DNA of 9,162 nt from Candidatus Tenderia sp. (GTDB lineage Bacteria; Pseudomonadota; Gammaproteobacteria; Tenderiales; Tenderiaceae). Made by a program: the position numbers and the translations under genes. How positions within the stretch are numbered: the stretch's first letter is position 1; every line of letters starts with the position of its first letter. The stretch covers positions 1 to 9,162 of the forward strand of contig JASBUE010000109.1 in assembly GCA_030148045.1 (NCBI GenBank), given 5' to 3'. The notes beneath the pieces were generated by a model. It searched no databases. It saw nothing but the letters and a program-made list of their open reading frames with translations, and had not been told where the DNA came from. This document shows, piece after piece, positions 1 to 7,085 of this stretch.

Positions 1-1
1 G

Positions 2-61
2 GATCAGCGCCGCGCCGCCGAGTTGTTGAAGCAGGGAGAGTCGGGGGAAGGTAAGGCATGA
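2..61 (+). CDS. C-terminal end of the gene upstream of ccmI, probably ccmH (partial)
   Basis: Only the last 19 codons are in the window, read from base 2 to a TGA at 59-61. They encode a short charged helix beginning DQRRAAELLKQ and ending in a glycine/glutamate-rich tail. CcmH proteins (the reductase subunit of the haem-ligation complex for System I cytochrome c maturation) commonly end in a cytoplasmic helix of this kind, and ccmH normally lies directly before ccmI. The stop overlaps the ccmI start codon as ATGA, which implies translational coupling. The identification rests mostly on position, because the CcmH redox motif lies outside the window. Confidence 0.55.
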   Translation, partial: DQRRAAELLKQGESGEGKA

Positions 62-1335
62 CATTGTTCTGGATCGTGGTCGGCGGCCTCATTGTGGCCG
101 CCTTGTTGTTCATCGTCCCGCCCCTGTTCCAGCGCAAGGCCAAGGCCGAGGTGGAGCGCGCCGAACTGAATATCTCCATCTATAAAAACCAGTTGCAGGA
201 ACTGGAGGATGACCTGGCCAATGGCGACATCAGCCAGGAACATTACGACAACAGCCGGGAAGAGATCGAACGGCGCCTGCTCGAAGACACGGCCATCGCC
301 GAGAGCGGCGTCAGGGACGGCAGCAAGGGGCTCAATGCCGGCGCGGCGGTGGCTACCGCCGTGGCGGTGCCGCTGTTGGCGGTCACCCTGTACTTCAACC
401 TGGGCAACCCGGAGGCCATGGACCCGCAGAAGGTGGCACAGCCGGCGACCTCGCCCCACGGCGATGAGACCGACATGGCGGCCCAGATCGAGATGATGGT
501 GGGGCGTCTGGCGCAGCGGCTGCAGGAGAATCCGCAGGATATCGAAGGCTGGGTCATGCTGGGCCGTTCCATGTCGGTGCTGGGCCGTTACGACGAGGCC
601 GTGCTGGCCTACGAAAACGCCATCCAATTCGCCGGCGACGACCCCAATGTGCTGGCCGATTACGCCGATGCGTTGGCCATGGCCGGTAGTCAGAGCCTGG
701 AGGGCAGGCCCATGCAGCTGCTGCAGAAGGCCCTGTCCATCGACCCCGGCAACCAAAAGGCGCTGTGGCTGGCCGGCACCGGCCTGTTCGAGCGCGGTGA
801 CTTCGCCGGCGCCATCGAACACTGGTCCCATCTGCTGGATCAGCTGCCGCCCGACTCGGAAGACGCCGATGTGATGCGCGCCAACATCAAGGAGGCCGAG
901 AGCTATCGTCAGCGCCAGCTGGCCGGTGAGTTCGGCCCGGCGCCGGACCAGCAACCCCTGCCCGAGGTTCAAGATCAGGCGCAGGTCGCCGCGGCCCGGG
1001 TCAGCAGTCGGGTCAGTATCGCCGCCGACCTGAAGGAAAAGCTGTCGCCCGATGCCACCCTGTTCGTCTTTGCTCGTGCCGTCAACGGTCCGCCCATGCC
1101 GCTGGCCATCGTGCGTGCCAAGGCCGGCGAGCTGCCGTTGGAATTCAGCCTGAACGAGAGCATGGCCATGATGCCCAGTATGAGCCTGGCCAACTTCAAC
1201 CAGGTGGTGGTCGGCGCGCGCATCTCCAAGAGCGGCAACGCCATGCCCCAGAGCGGCGACCTGCAGGGGATGAGTAAGGCGGTGGCCGTCGGCTCGGACG
1301 GGCTGGAGGTCGTGATTGACAGCGTCGTGCCCTAG
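58..1335 (+). CDS. ccmI: c-type cytochrome biogenesis protein CcmI (apocytochrome c chaperone)
   Basis: This 425-residue inner-membrane protein belongs to System I cytochrome c maturation. In this family CcmI binds the C-terminal region of apocytochromes and passes them to CcmF/CcmH for haem attachment. The architecture is typical: TM helix 1 at about residues 3-22, a charged coiled-coil-like cytoplasmic loop (about 36-80), TM helix 2 at about 93-115, then a periplasmic part. The periplasmic part has TPR-like helices (about 161-191 and 235-260) and the conserved CcmI C-terminal domain (about 316-423), which carries FVFARA, GPPMPLA, a methionine-rich MAMMPSM stretch and SGDLQG. The ATG at 58 follows a strong purine-rich ribosome site (GGGGAAGG) and overlaps the preceding stop. 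The tlpA-like gene begins 8 nt downstream. The length is normal for the bipartite (CycH-type) form. Confidence 0.93.
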   Translation: MTLFWIVVGGLIVAALLFIVPPLFQRKAKAEVERAELNISIYKNQLQELEDDLANGDISQEHYDNSREEIERRLLEDTAIAESGVRDGSKGLNAGAAVATAVAVPLLAVTLYFNLGNPEAMDPQKVAQPATSPHGDETDMAAQIEMMVGRLAQRLQENPQDIEGWVMLGRSMSVLGRYDEAVLAYENAIQFAGDDPNVLADYADALAMAGSQSLEGRPMQLLQKALSIDPGNQKALWLAGTGLFERGDFAGAIEHWSHLLDQLPPDSEDADVMRANIKEAESYRQRQLAGEFGPAPDQQPLPEVQDQAQVAAARVSSRVSIAADLKEKLSPDATLFVFARAVNGPPMPLAIVRAKAGELPLEFSLNESMAMMPSMSLANFNQVVVGARISKSGNAMPQSGDLQGMSKAVAVGSDGLEVVIDSVVP

Positions 1336-1343
1336 GTCCGGAA

Positions 1344-1877
1344 ATGCGCCGATTGATCGGGGTGACCCTGTTGTCGGCATTGACGCTGCTCGGGTGCGGC
1401 GAATCGGAGCCGCTCAGCGATAAGCTGGAAATCGGTGCGCCGGTCCCGGAGATGGAGTTGCAACGCCTGGACGGGGCGCCCGCCGATGCGCTGCGCGACT
1501 ATCGCGGCAGGCTGGTGGTGCTCAACCTGTGTGCCACCTGGTGCGAGCCCTGCCGCTGTGAAATGCCCAATCTTCAGAAGTTGAGCGACGCCCTCGACGA
1601 GCAACGCTTCGCCGTGCTCGGTCTGGCGCAGGACGAGGATGATCACCTGGTGCGCGAGTACCTGATCGACAAGGGCGTGGAGTTCGCCGAGCACATTGAT
1701 CCGGGCGGTACCGTCACCACCGGCCAACTCGGTATCCGCCTGTTTCCCTACACCCTGCTGATCGCCCCGGACGGCCGCCTGATCCAGCGCATCACCGGGG
1801 CGCGCGAGTGGCAGCGTGAGGAGGTGGTGGAGTTGCTGGAGCGGGCCTATGGTGGCGACTACACCGGGCTGCGCTAG
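1344..1877 (+). CDS. TlpA/ResA-like thioredoxin-fold lipoprotein with a four-cysteine cluster
   Basis: This 177-residue lipoprotein has a short signal peptide ending in a lipobox (LTLLGC, Cys18). Gly at +2 does not signal inner-membrane retention. A thioredoxin-like fold follows, with active site WCEPC (C67, C70) and probable cis-proline P135 in FPYTLL, as in the TlpA/ResA/CcmG group of periplasmic disulfide reductants. Such proteins keep apocytochrome CxxCH cysteines reduced or reduce other periplasmic disulfides. Its position 8 nt after ccmI supports a role in cytochrome maturation. It differs from classical CcmG/DsbE, which is TM-anchored and usually encoded before ccmH. Two extra cysteines, C63 and C72, flank the active site, giving C-x3-C-x2-C-x-C. 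The ribosome site probably overlaps the ccmI stop (TAGG). The family is clear, but the exact client is not. Confidence 0.85.
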   Translation: MRRLIGVTLLSALTLLGCGESEPLSDKLEIGAPVPEMELQRLDGAPADALRDYRGRLVVLNLCATWCEPCRCEMPNLQKLSDALDEQRFAVLGLAQDEDDHLVREYLIDKGVEFAEHIDPGGTVTTGQLGIRLFPYTLLIAPDGRLIQRITGAREWQREEVVELLERAYGGDYTGLR

Positions 1878-1886
1878 CCTGCGCCG

Positions 1887-1915
1887 GCGACAGCGACCCG
1901 CCGGAATGATAGAAT
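1887..1915 (+). promoter_or_regulatory. candidate sigma-70 promoter with extended -10
   Basis: GCGACA at 1887-1892 matches four of six positions of the -35 consensus. It is separated by 17 nt from TAGAAT at 1910-1915, and a TG one base upstream gives an extended -10 (TGATAGAAT). The predicted start near 1922 would leave a leader of about 24 nt before the ATG at 1946. It lies in the 68-nt gap after the tlpA-like gene, the widest spacing in the plus-strand run. A 6-bp inverted repeat, CCGGCG (1884-1889) and CGCCGG (1899-1904), overlaps the -35 and spacer. With no T-run after it, that repeat is not a normal terminator. The call is by eye only. Confidence 0.35.
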
Positions 1916-1945
1916 TGGGGCGATTTGTCAAGAGTGAGCGAATCA

Positions 1946-2266
1946 ATGAGAATGAAAACCAGCGCCGGCCTGTTTACCCTGCTGCTCGCCCTGGGCGGTC
2001 TCCTGAGTAGCGCGGGGGCGATGGCGGCCGATCCACGCAACGGCGCCAAACTCTACAATATCCACTGTTCCAACTGTCACGGCCCGCGCGGACGGGGTGC
2101 CTTGCCCGGTATGTCCGATTTCTCCCGCGGCCAGGGCCTGTTCGTCGCCAACGCCGCCTTGGTCAAGGTGATCGAGAACGGCTCAGGGGTGATGCCGGCC
2201 TATCGTGGTCTGCTCAGCACCCAGGACATCCTGGATGTCATCGCCCACCTGAGAACCTTCCAGTAA
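1946..2266 (+). CDS. small secreted class I cytochrome c, one haem
   Basis: The 106-residue precursor has a hydrophobic signal peptide (about residues 1-27, probable cleavage after AMA), leaving a mature domain of about 79 residues. The haem site is CSNCH (41-45), followed by the GPRGRG loop typical of short class I cytochromes c. Met83 in GVMPAY is the probable sixth ligand, giving His/Met coordination and so a fairly high potential electron carrier in the periplasm. The final helix (STQDILDVIAHLR) is the usual C-terminal class I helix. I chose the ATG at 1946. An in-frame TTG at 1925 would only add seven polar residues before the signal peptide, and GAG at 1936-1938 is suitably placed as a weak ribosome site. 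The stop overlaps the next start as TAATG, which implies co-translation with the first propeller gene. Confidence 0.9.
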   Translation: MRMKTSAGLFTLLLALGGLLSSAGAMAADPRNGAKLYNIHCSNCHGPRGRGALPGMSDFSRGQGLFVANAALVKVIENGSGVMPAYRGLLSTQDILDVIAHLRTFQ

Positions 2267-3393
2267 TGCGTCTTCTCTTGTTGCTGGTGGCCGTCTGGTG
2301 GCTGGCGGGATGTTCAGATACGCCACCGCCCGAGCCGCGGCAGGCGACGGTGGAAACGGCCCCGGCCCGGAACGACGACCCGTGGCGGGTCATCGACGCC
2401 TTCGAGGTCGGGCGCGATGTCTATGTCCGTACTCTGGCGCTTGAGCCCGGCGCCGACAGGCTCTGGGTCGGTACCAGCCTCGGCGTGCACCAGGTGGACC
2501 TGGCCGACCAGTCTCTGTTGAACACCTTCACCCGTGCCGACGGGCTGGCCAATGAATATGTATTTTCCATCTTCGTCGATCACGACGGCTACAAATGGAT
2601 GGGCACAAACGGCGGCGGCGCCTCGCGCTACAAGGACGGCGACTGGCAGGTCTTCTTTCCCCTGCACGGGCTGGCCGACTACTGGGTTTACAGCTTCAAC
2701 CAGCAGGCCGACGGCAAGGTCTGGATCGGCACCTGGGCGGGCGCCAGCCTGTGGGACCCGGCCAGCGGCGAATTCAAGACCTATTTCGATGAGCTGGTGA
2801 ACGAGTGGGTCTACGGCATTGGCATTGACTCGAAACAGCGGGTGTGGTTTGGCACCGAAGGCGGCGTCTCCATGTTCGACGGCCAAAACTGGCGGGTCTG
2901 GACCCACAAGGACGGGCTGGGCGCCGGCAACGAGGATAATCTGCCCATCAGTCTCAACACCGGCCTGGGGACCCGTTCGCGCCACGACCTGAATGTGATG
3001 GCGGAGGGGCAGCCGACCTACAATCCCAACTACATCTTCAGTATTCACGTGGACCGGCGGGACCAGGTATGGGCAGGTACCTGGGGCGGGGGTGTCAGCC
3101 GTTTCGACGGCAAGCAGTGGCACAACTACAGCGTCAACGACGGTCTGGCCGGGGCGCTGGTGTACAGCATTGCCGAGGCCGATAACGGCGATATGTGGTT
3201 CGGTACCAACAAGGGCTTGAGCCGTTTCGACGGCGAACGCTGGTTCAATTACGGCCGCCAGGACGGCCTGTTGTCGGAACACGTTTACGCCATTGCCCCG
3301 GTGTCCGATAACGAAGTCTGGGTTGGCAGCCGCGGCGGGGTGACCCGTTTCGGCCGCGGCGTGCAGCAACAAGAGGCAGGTAATACGGAATGA
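2266..3393 (+). CDS. seven-bladed two-component-regulator-type propeller lipoprotein (propeller A)
   Basis: This 375-residue lipoprotein has lipobox WLAGC (Cys16). Ser at +2 predicts outer-membrane sorting under the E. coli Lol rule. The rest is one beta-propeller of Reg_prop-type blades (about 41-44 residues), marked by the strand motif W-x-G-T/S at 67, 111, 153, 194, 269, 311 and 352, with recurrent DGL turns and SRFDG strands. Seven marks indicate seven blades. An extra segment of about 33 residues separates blades 4 and 5 (about 217-255). In known systems such propellers form the periplasmic ligand-sensing part of hybrid two-component or GGDEF proteins. Here there is no kinase or output domain in the chain, so it may act as a separate sensor or scaffold. 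It overlaps the cytochrome stop (TAATG) and the following paralogue start (ATGA). The ligand is unknown. Confidence 0.85.
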   Translation: MRLLLLLVAVWWLAGCSDTPPPEPRQATVETAPARNDDPWRVIDAFEVGRDVYVRTLALEPGADRLWVGTSLGVHQVDLADQSLLNTFTRADGLANEYVFSIFVDHDGYKWMGTNGGGASRYKDGDWQVFFPLHGLADYWVYSFNQQADGKVWIGTWAGASLWDPASGEFKTYFDELVNEWVYGIGIDSKQRVWFGTEGGVSMFDGQNWRVWTHKDGLGAGNEDNLPISLNTGLGTRSRHDLNVMAEGQPTYNPNYIFSIHVDRRDQVWAGTWGGGVSRFDGKQWHNYSVNDGLAGALVYSIAEADNGDMWFGTNKGLSRFDGERWFNYGRQDGLLSEHVYAIAPVSDNEVWVGSRGGVTRFGRGVQQQEAGNTE

Positions 3394-4601
3394 AATTCAA
3401 TCCAACAGTGGTGGCGCTGGGGGTGCTGGTCGGCGTCGGGGTTATCGTCGGCGCCTATCAATTGGGGCGGCAGGGCGCTGAAGCGCCCGAAGCCGCAGCG
3501 CCTGCCCAGCCCTCGCGCCAGCCGCAGCAGGCGGCGGCCCCGTCCGCCACCGCCGGCCAGGCTGAGGCGCCGCGCTTCAGCCATTTCCGGGTCGGCAACC
3601 GTAACGTCAAGAGTATCTTGGCCGACGGCAGATATGTCTGGGTCGGCACCTCGGGGGGGGTGATTCGCTACGACACCGAGCGGGATGACTACCAGCTCTA
3701 CAACAACAAGAATTCGGGCCTGCTCTCCAACGGTATCTTTCATATCAGCCGCCTCGACCGGCGCATGGCCATCGGCACCTACGGCGGTGGCCTGGCGCTG
3801 TTCGATCCCGAGGCCGACAGCTGGCAGATCATCAACATCCCGCAGGGCTTGGCGGACCAGTTCGTCTATGACGTGCTGAAGCTGGACAACGGCGATGTCT
3901 GGATCGCCACCTGGTCCGGCGCCAACCGGATACACAACGGTGATTTCGACAACCCCGAGGCCTGGGAGACCTTCACCGTGGAGAATACCGACGGCGGCCT
4001 GCCCAATCCCTGGGTTTACGGCGTCGAGGCCGGTGTGGACGGCGACATCTGGTTCGCCACCGAGGACGGTCTGGCGCGCTACCGTGACGGCCGGTGGCGG
4101 AACTGGCAGCACGAGGACGGCCTGGGCGCGCCTTACGAGGTGGTCAAGGACGCCATCGAATTTAAAAGTGATCCGGGCCAGGCCTCGATGCACCATTCAC
4201 GCCAGAAGGACGAGCAGGGATTGCAGGATGTGAAGGTGGCCTATAACCCCAACTACGTCATCTCTCTGCAGGTGGAGCAGGACGGCACGGTCTGGGCCGG
4301 CACCTGGGGCGCCGGTCTGTCACGTTTCCGCGACGGTGAGTGGAAGAACTTCACCTCCCTCGATGGCCTGCCGGAGGATCACATCTTCATGCTCTATCTC
4401 GATCCCCGGAATAATCTCTGGATCGGCACCAGCAAGGGGTTGGCGCTGTTCGATCGCGACAGCGAGACGTTTTCGATTAGAACCATGAACGACGGGCTGT
4501 ATGCGGAAAACGTCTTTTCCATGAGCAATGGCCAGGACGGCGATTTGTGGATCGGCAGTTTCGGTGGCGTGGCTCATATCGAGCATGGTTGGCAACGCTA
4601 G
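3390..4601 (+). CDS. membrane-anchored seven-bladed regulator-type propeller (propeller B, paralogue of A)
   Basis: This 403-residue protein has an N-terminal hydrophobic helix (about 6-24) with no clear cleavage site or lipobox, best read as a signal anchor. A Pro/Ala/Gln-rich linker (about 28-62) follows, then a periplasmic propeller. Blade marks lie at 84 (WVGT), 128 (IGT, Trp lost), 171 (WIAT), 221 (WFAT), 302 (WAGT), 344 (WIGT) and 387 (WIGS), so seven blades. Like propeller A it carries a long insert between blades 4 and 5 (about 244-288) that leads into YNPNY and WAGTWG-x-G-x-SRF, so the two genes are clearly tandem paralogues. There is no output domain. ATGA coupling to propeller A suggests matched production. 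The c-di-GMP enzyme gene starts 21 nt downstream, making a functional link plausible but unproven. Confidence 0.85.
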   Translation: MKFNPTVVALGVLVGVGVIVGAYQLGRQGAEAPEAAAPAQPSRQPQQAAAPSATAGQAEAPRFSHFRVGNRNVKSILADGRYVWVGTSGGVIRYDTERDDYQLYNNKNSGLLSNGIFHISRLDRRMAIGTYGGGLALFDPEADSWQIINIPQGLADQFVYDVLKLDNGDVWIATWSGANRIHNGDFDNPEAWETFTVENTDGGLPNPWVYGVEAGVDGDIWFATEDGLARYRDGRWRNWQHEDGLGAPYEVVKDAIEFKSDPGQASMHHSRQKDEQGLQDVKVAYNPNYVISLQVEQDGTVWAGTWGAGLSRFRDGEWKNFTSLDGLPEDHIFMLYLDPRNNLWIGTSKGLALFDRDSETFSIRTMNDGLYAENVFSMSNGQDGDLWIGSFGGVAHIEHGWQR

Positions 4602-4622
4602 ATTGGGTCGCGGCTAGCCGTC

Positions 4623-7085
4623 ATGAAGAGTCTGGGAATACGCCTGGCCCTGATTCTTTCCTCCGTGCTGCTCGTCCTGGTGCTGCTGGCGGGTGTGTTG
4701 ATCGAACGCCAGCTGACCCGCGCCATTCATCACGAAGAGATCGACCAGGCCAAGATTCACGCCCAAACTCTGTTGGCCAGCCTGCGCATCCTGATGCTCA
4801 ATGGCCAGGGGGCCCTGGCGCGGGAGTGGCTCGACAGCATGCACGACGCCCCCGGTATCGTGGATATCGAGGTGCTGCGCCGCAACGGCCGCGAGGCCTT
4901 TACCGACCTCTCCACGCTGGAGCAGGTCAACGATTTTCTTGGCGAGCCGGTATTTGAGCGCGAGCCCACACCGCCCAATCAAATGGATCGGCCCGCCGCC
5001 GGGGCCTTCAGTGAGGCATTGCGCGGCGAAGTGGCCCTGGACCAGCGCTTTCGCGAGGAGATCACCGTGTTGCAGCCGATCGAGGCGAGTCCCGAGTGCC
5101 TCACCTGTCATGGCTATGATCCCAACCCGCTGCGCGGTGTGCTGAAGCTGACGCTGTCGCGCGAACAGGGGCTGGCGCGTATCGAGGCCATGCGCATCAG
5201 CCTGTGGGCCATCGCCGCCCTGCTGGTGCTGGTCATCGGCATGACCGTGCTGGCGGTGTTGCGCGTCAGCGTGCTGGCACCGATCAACCGGCTCAAGGAT
5301 GCCATTGTGCGGGTGGGCGCCGGCGAGCGGCAGGTGCAATTGCCCACCCAGTGGCATGATGAGCTAGGCGAAGTGGCCAAGGTGTTCAATGAGATGCAGC
5401 ATGAACTGGTCGCCAACGATGCACGCATCCGGGCCGTCAGTGAAAACGCCTTTGATGCCATCATCACCGCCGACGAGCATGGCATTATCGACACGGCCAA
5501 TCCAGCGGTGGAAAAGATGTTCGGCTATCAGGCCAGTGAACTGATCGGGCGTAACGTGGCGATGCTGATGCCGGAGCCCTACCGCAAGGAACATGACCGC
5601 TACATCGACAGATACCTGATGACCGGCAAGGGGCGTCTGATCAACAACCGGGCCGAGGTGGTGGGACAACGCAAGGACGGCACCACCTTTCCGCTCGAGA
5701 TCGCCCTGAGCGAGATGTTTATCGGCGCGCGCAGATACTTTGTCGCCGTCGCCCGCGACGTGACGGAAAACAAGCGCCAGACCGCCGCCTTGCAGCATCA
5801 GGCCCTGCACGATGCGTTAACCGAACTGCCCAACCGCACCCTGTTGTCCGATCGTATGCGCCAGAGTATCCTGCTGGCGCAGCGCGAGCATCATGAATTG
5901 GCGCTGCTGGTGATGGACCTGGACCGCTTCAAGGACATCAATGACACGCTCGGCCACCGGTACGGCGATCAGGTGTTGCAGCAGGTTTCCGAGCGCATGC
6001 GCCATGCCCTGCGCGAGTCCGACACCATCGCCCGGCTCGGCGGCGACGAGTTCGCCATCCTGCTGCCCAACACCTGCCTGAGCCAGGCCAGCGCCATCGC
6101 CGACAAACTGGTGCGCACCACCGAGGAGCCCATCGTCATCGGCGAGCAGATGCTGCACGTGGGCGGCAGCATCGGCATCACCCTCTATCCCCAGCACGGC
6201 GAGGACGAAGTGACCCTGCTGCAGCGCGCCGACGTGGCCATGTACGTGGCCAAACGCGAACACCGCGGTGCGGCGGTCTACGATCCGTCATCGGATCAGC
6301 ACAGCCTGCGCAACCTGGCTTTGCTGGGCGAGTTGCGCGGTGCCATCGAGCGCGATCAGCTGCTGCTGCATTTCCAACCCAAGATCGACCTGCGCAGCGG
6401 CAAGATCTACGGGGTGGAGTCGCTGGTGCGCTGGCAGCATCCCGAGCACGGCCTCATGTACCCCGATGAGTTCGTGCCCTTGGCGGAGCAGACCGGCCTG
6501 ATCGCACCCTTGAGCCTGTGGGCCTTGAGGTCCGCGCTGTACACCTGCAGCCAGTACCGTTCAGACGATATGGACCTGGATGTCGCAGTGAACCTCTCGG
6601 TGCGCAACCTGCAGGACCCCCGTTTCCCCAACAAGGTGGCACGCCTGATCGACGAGAACTGTGGCGACGCCAGCCGCCTGCGGCTGGAGATCACCGAGAC
6701 CGCCATCATGGCCGATCCCGCCCGCGCCCTGGATGTGCTGAACCGTCTCAGCGTCATGGGGGTCAAGCTCTCCATCGACGATTTCGGTACCGGCTATTCC
6801 TCGCTGGCGCACCTGAAACAGATGCCGGTGGACGAACTCAAGGTCGACAAGCAGTTCGTTATGGGCATGCTGGAGGACGAAAATGATGCCGTGATTGTGC
6901 GCTCGGTCATCGACCTGGCCCACAATATCGGCATCAAGGTGGTGGCGGAAGGGGTGGAAAACCAGCAGCTTTACGAACGGCTCAAGGAGATGGGCTGTGA
7001 TGCCGTACAGGGCTATTACATGTGCCGGCCTGTGGCGGTGGAGGACCTGATGGAGTGGATCAGGTGCTCGCCCTTGCGTCTCTGA
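4623..7085 (+). CDS. haem-linked c-di-GMP enzyme: periplasmic CxxCH domain, HAMP, FixL-like PAS, GGDEF, EAL
   Basis: This 820-residue inner-membrane signalling protein should make and/or degrade c-di-GMP. Domain order is TM1 (about 8-27), a periplasmic domain of about 165 residues with a single haem c site CLTCH (159-163), TM2 (about 193-213), HAMP (about 214-266), PAS (about 268-384), GGDEF (about 392-552) and EAL (about 565-815). The PAS resembles FixL and keeps MPEPYRKEHDRYIDRY, with His324 at the FixL proximal haem position. GGDEF (473-477) is intact and preceded at the proper spacing by the I-site RESD (464-467). In the EAL domain the signature reads ESL (599-601), but the other expected acidic and metal residues are visible (NLS, EITET, DDFGTG 719-724, K743, AEG with E776). 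The periplasmic part recalls the c-haem sensor domains of Geobacter chemoreceptors or Tll0287-like proteins. The start lacks an obvious ribosome site. The net activity cannot be told from sequence. Confidence 0.9.
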   Translation: MKSLGIRLALILSSVLLVLVLLAGVLIERQLTRAIHHEEIDQAKIHAQTLLASLRILMLNGQGALAREWLDSMHDAPGIVDIEVLRRNGREAFTDLSTLEQVNDFLGEPVFEREPTPPNQMDRPAAGAFSEALRGEVALDQRFREEITVLQPIEASPECLTCHGYDPNPLRGVLKLTLSREQGLARIEAMRISLWAIAALLVLVIGMTVLAVLRVSVLAPINRLKDAIVRVGAGERQVQLPTQWHDELGEVAKVFNEMQHELVANDARIRAVSENAFDAIITADEHGIIDTANPAVEKMFGYQASELIGRNVAMLMPEPYRKEHDRYIDRYLMTGKGRLINNRAEVVGQRKDGTTFPLEIALSEMFIGARRYFVAVARDVTENKRQTAALQHQALHDALTELPNRTLLSDRMRQSILLAQREHHELALLVMDLDRFKDINDTLGHRYGDQVLQQVSERMRHALRESDTIARLGGDEFAILLPNTCLSQASAIADKLVRTTEEPIVIGEQMLHVGGSIGITLYPQHGEDEVTLLQRADVAMYVAKREHRGAAVYDPSSDQHSLRNLALLGELRGAIERDQLLLHFQPKIDLRSGKIYGVESLVRWQHPEHGLMYPDEFVPLAEQTGLIAPLSLWALRSALYTCSQYRSDDMDLDVAVNLSVRNLQDPRFPNKVARLIDENCGDASRLRLEITETAIMADPARALDVLNRLSVMGVKLSIDDFGTGYSSLAHLKQMPVDELKVDKQFVMGMLEDENDAVIVRSVIDLAHNIGIKVVAEGVENQQLYERLKEMGCDAVQGYYMCRPVAVEDLMEWIRCSPLRL

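Noticed and set aside
4..1380. Long minus-strand open frame (458 codons) opposite ccmI, and similar ones opposite propeller A (2314-3372) and propeller B (3285-4196)
   Set aside because: Each lies antisense to a gene with clear family features, has low-complexity His/Gln/Gly/Leu composition typical of GC-rich mirror frames, and shows no recognisable domain.
1884..1904. Inverted repeat CCGGCG / CGCCGG as a transcription terminator after the tlpA-like gene
   Set aside because: The stem is only 6 bp with a 9-nt loop and no T-run follows. It overlaps a better candidate promoter instead.
1925..1945. TTG start at 1925 for the small cytochrome c
   Set aside because: It would place seven polar residues before an already complete signal peptide. 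The ATG at 1946 gives a normal n-region.
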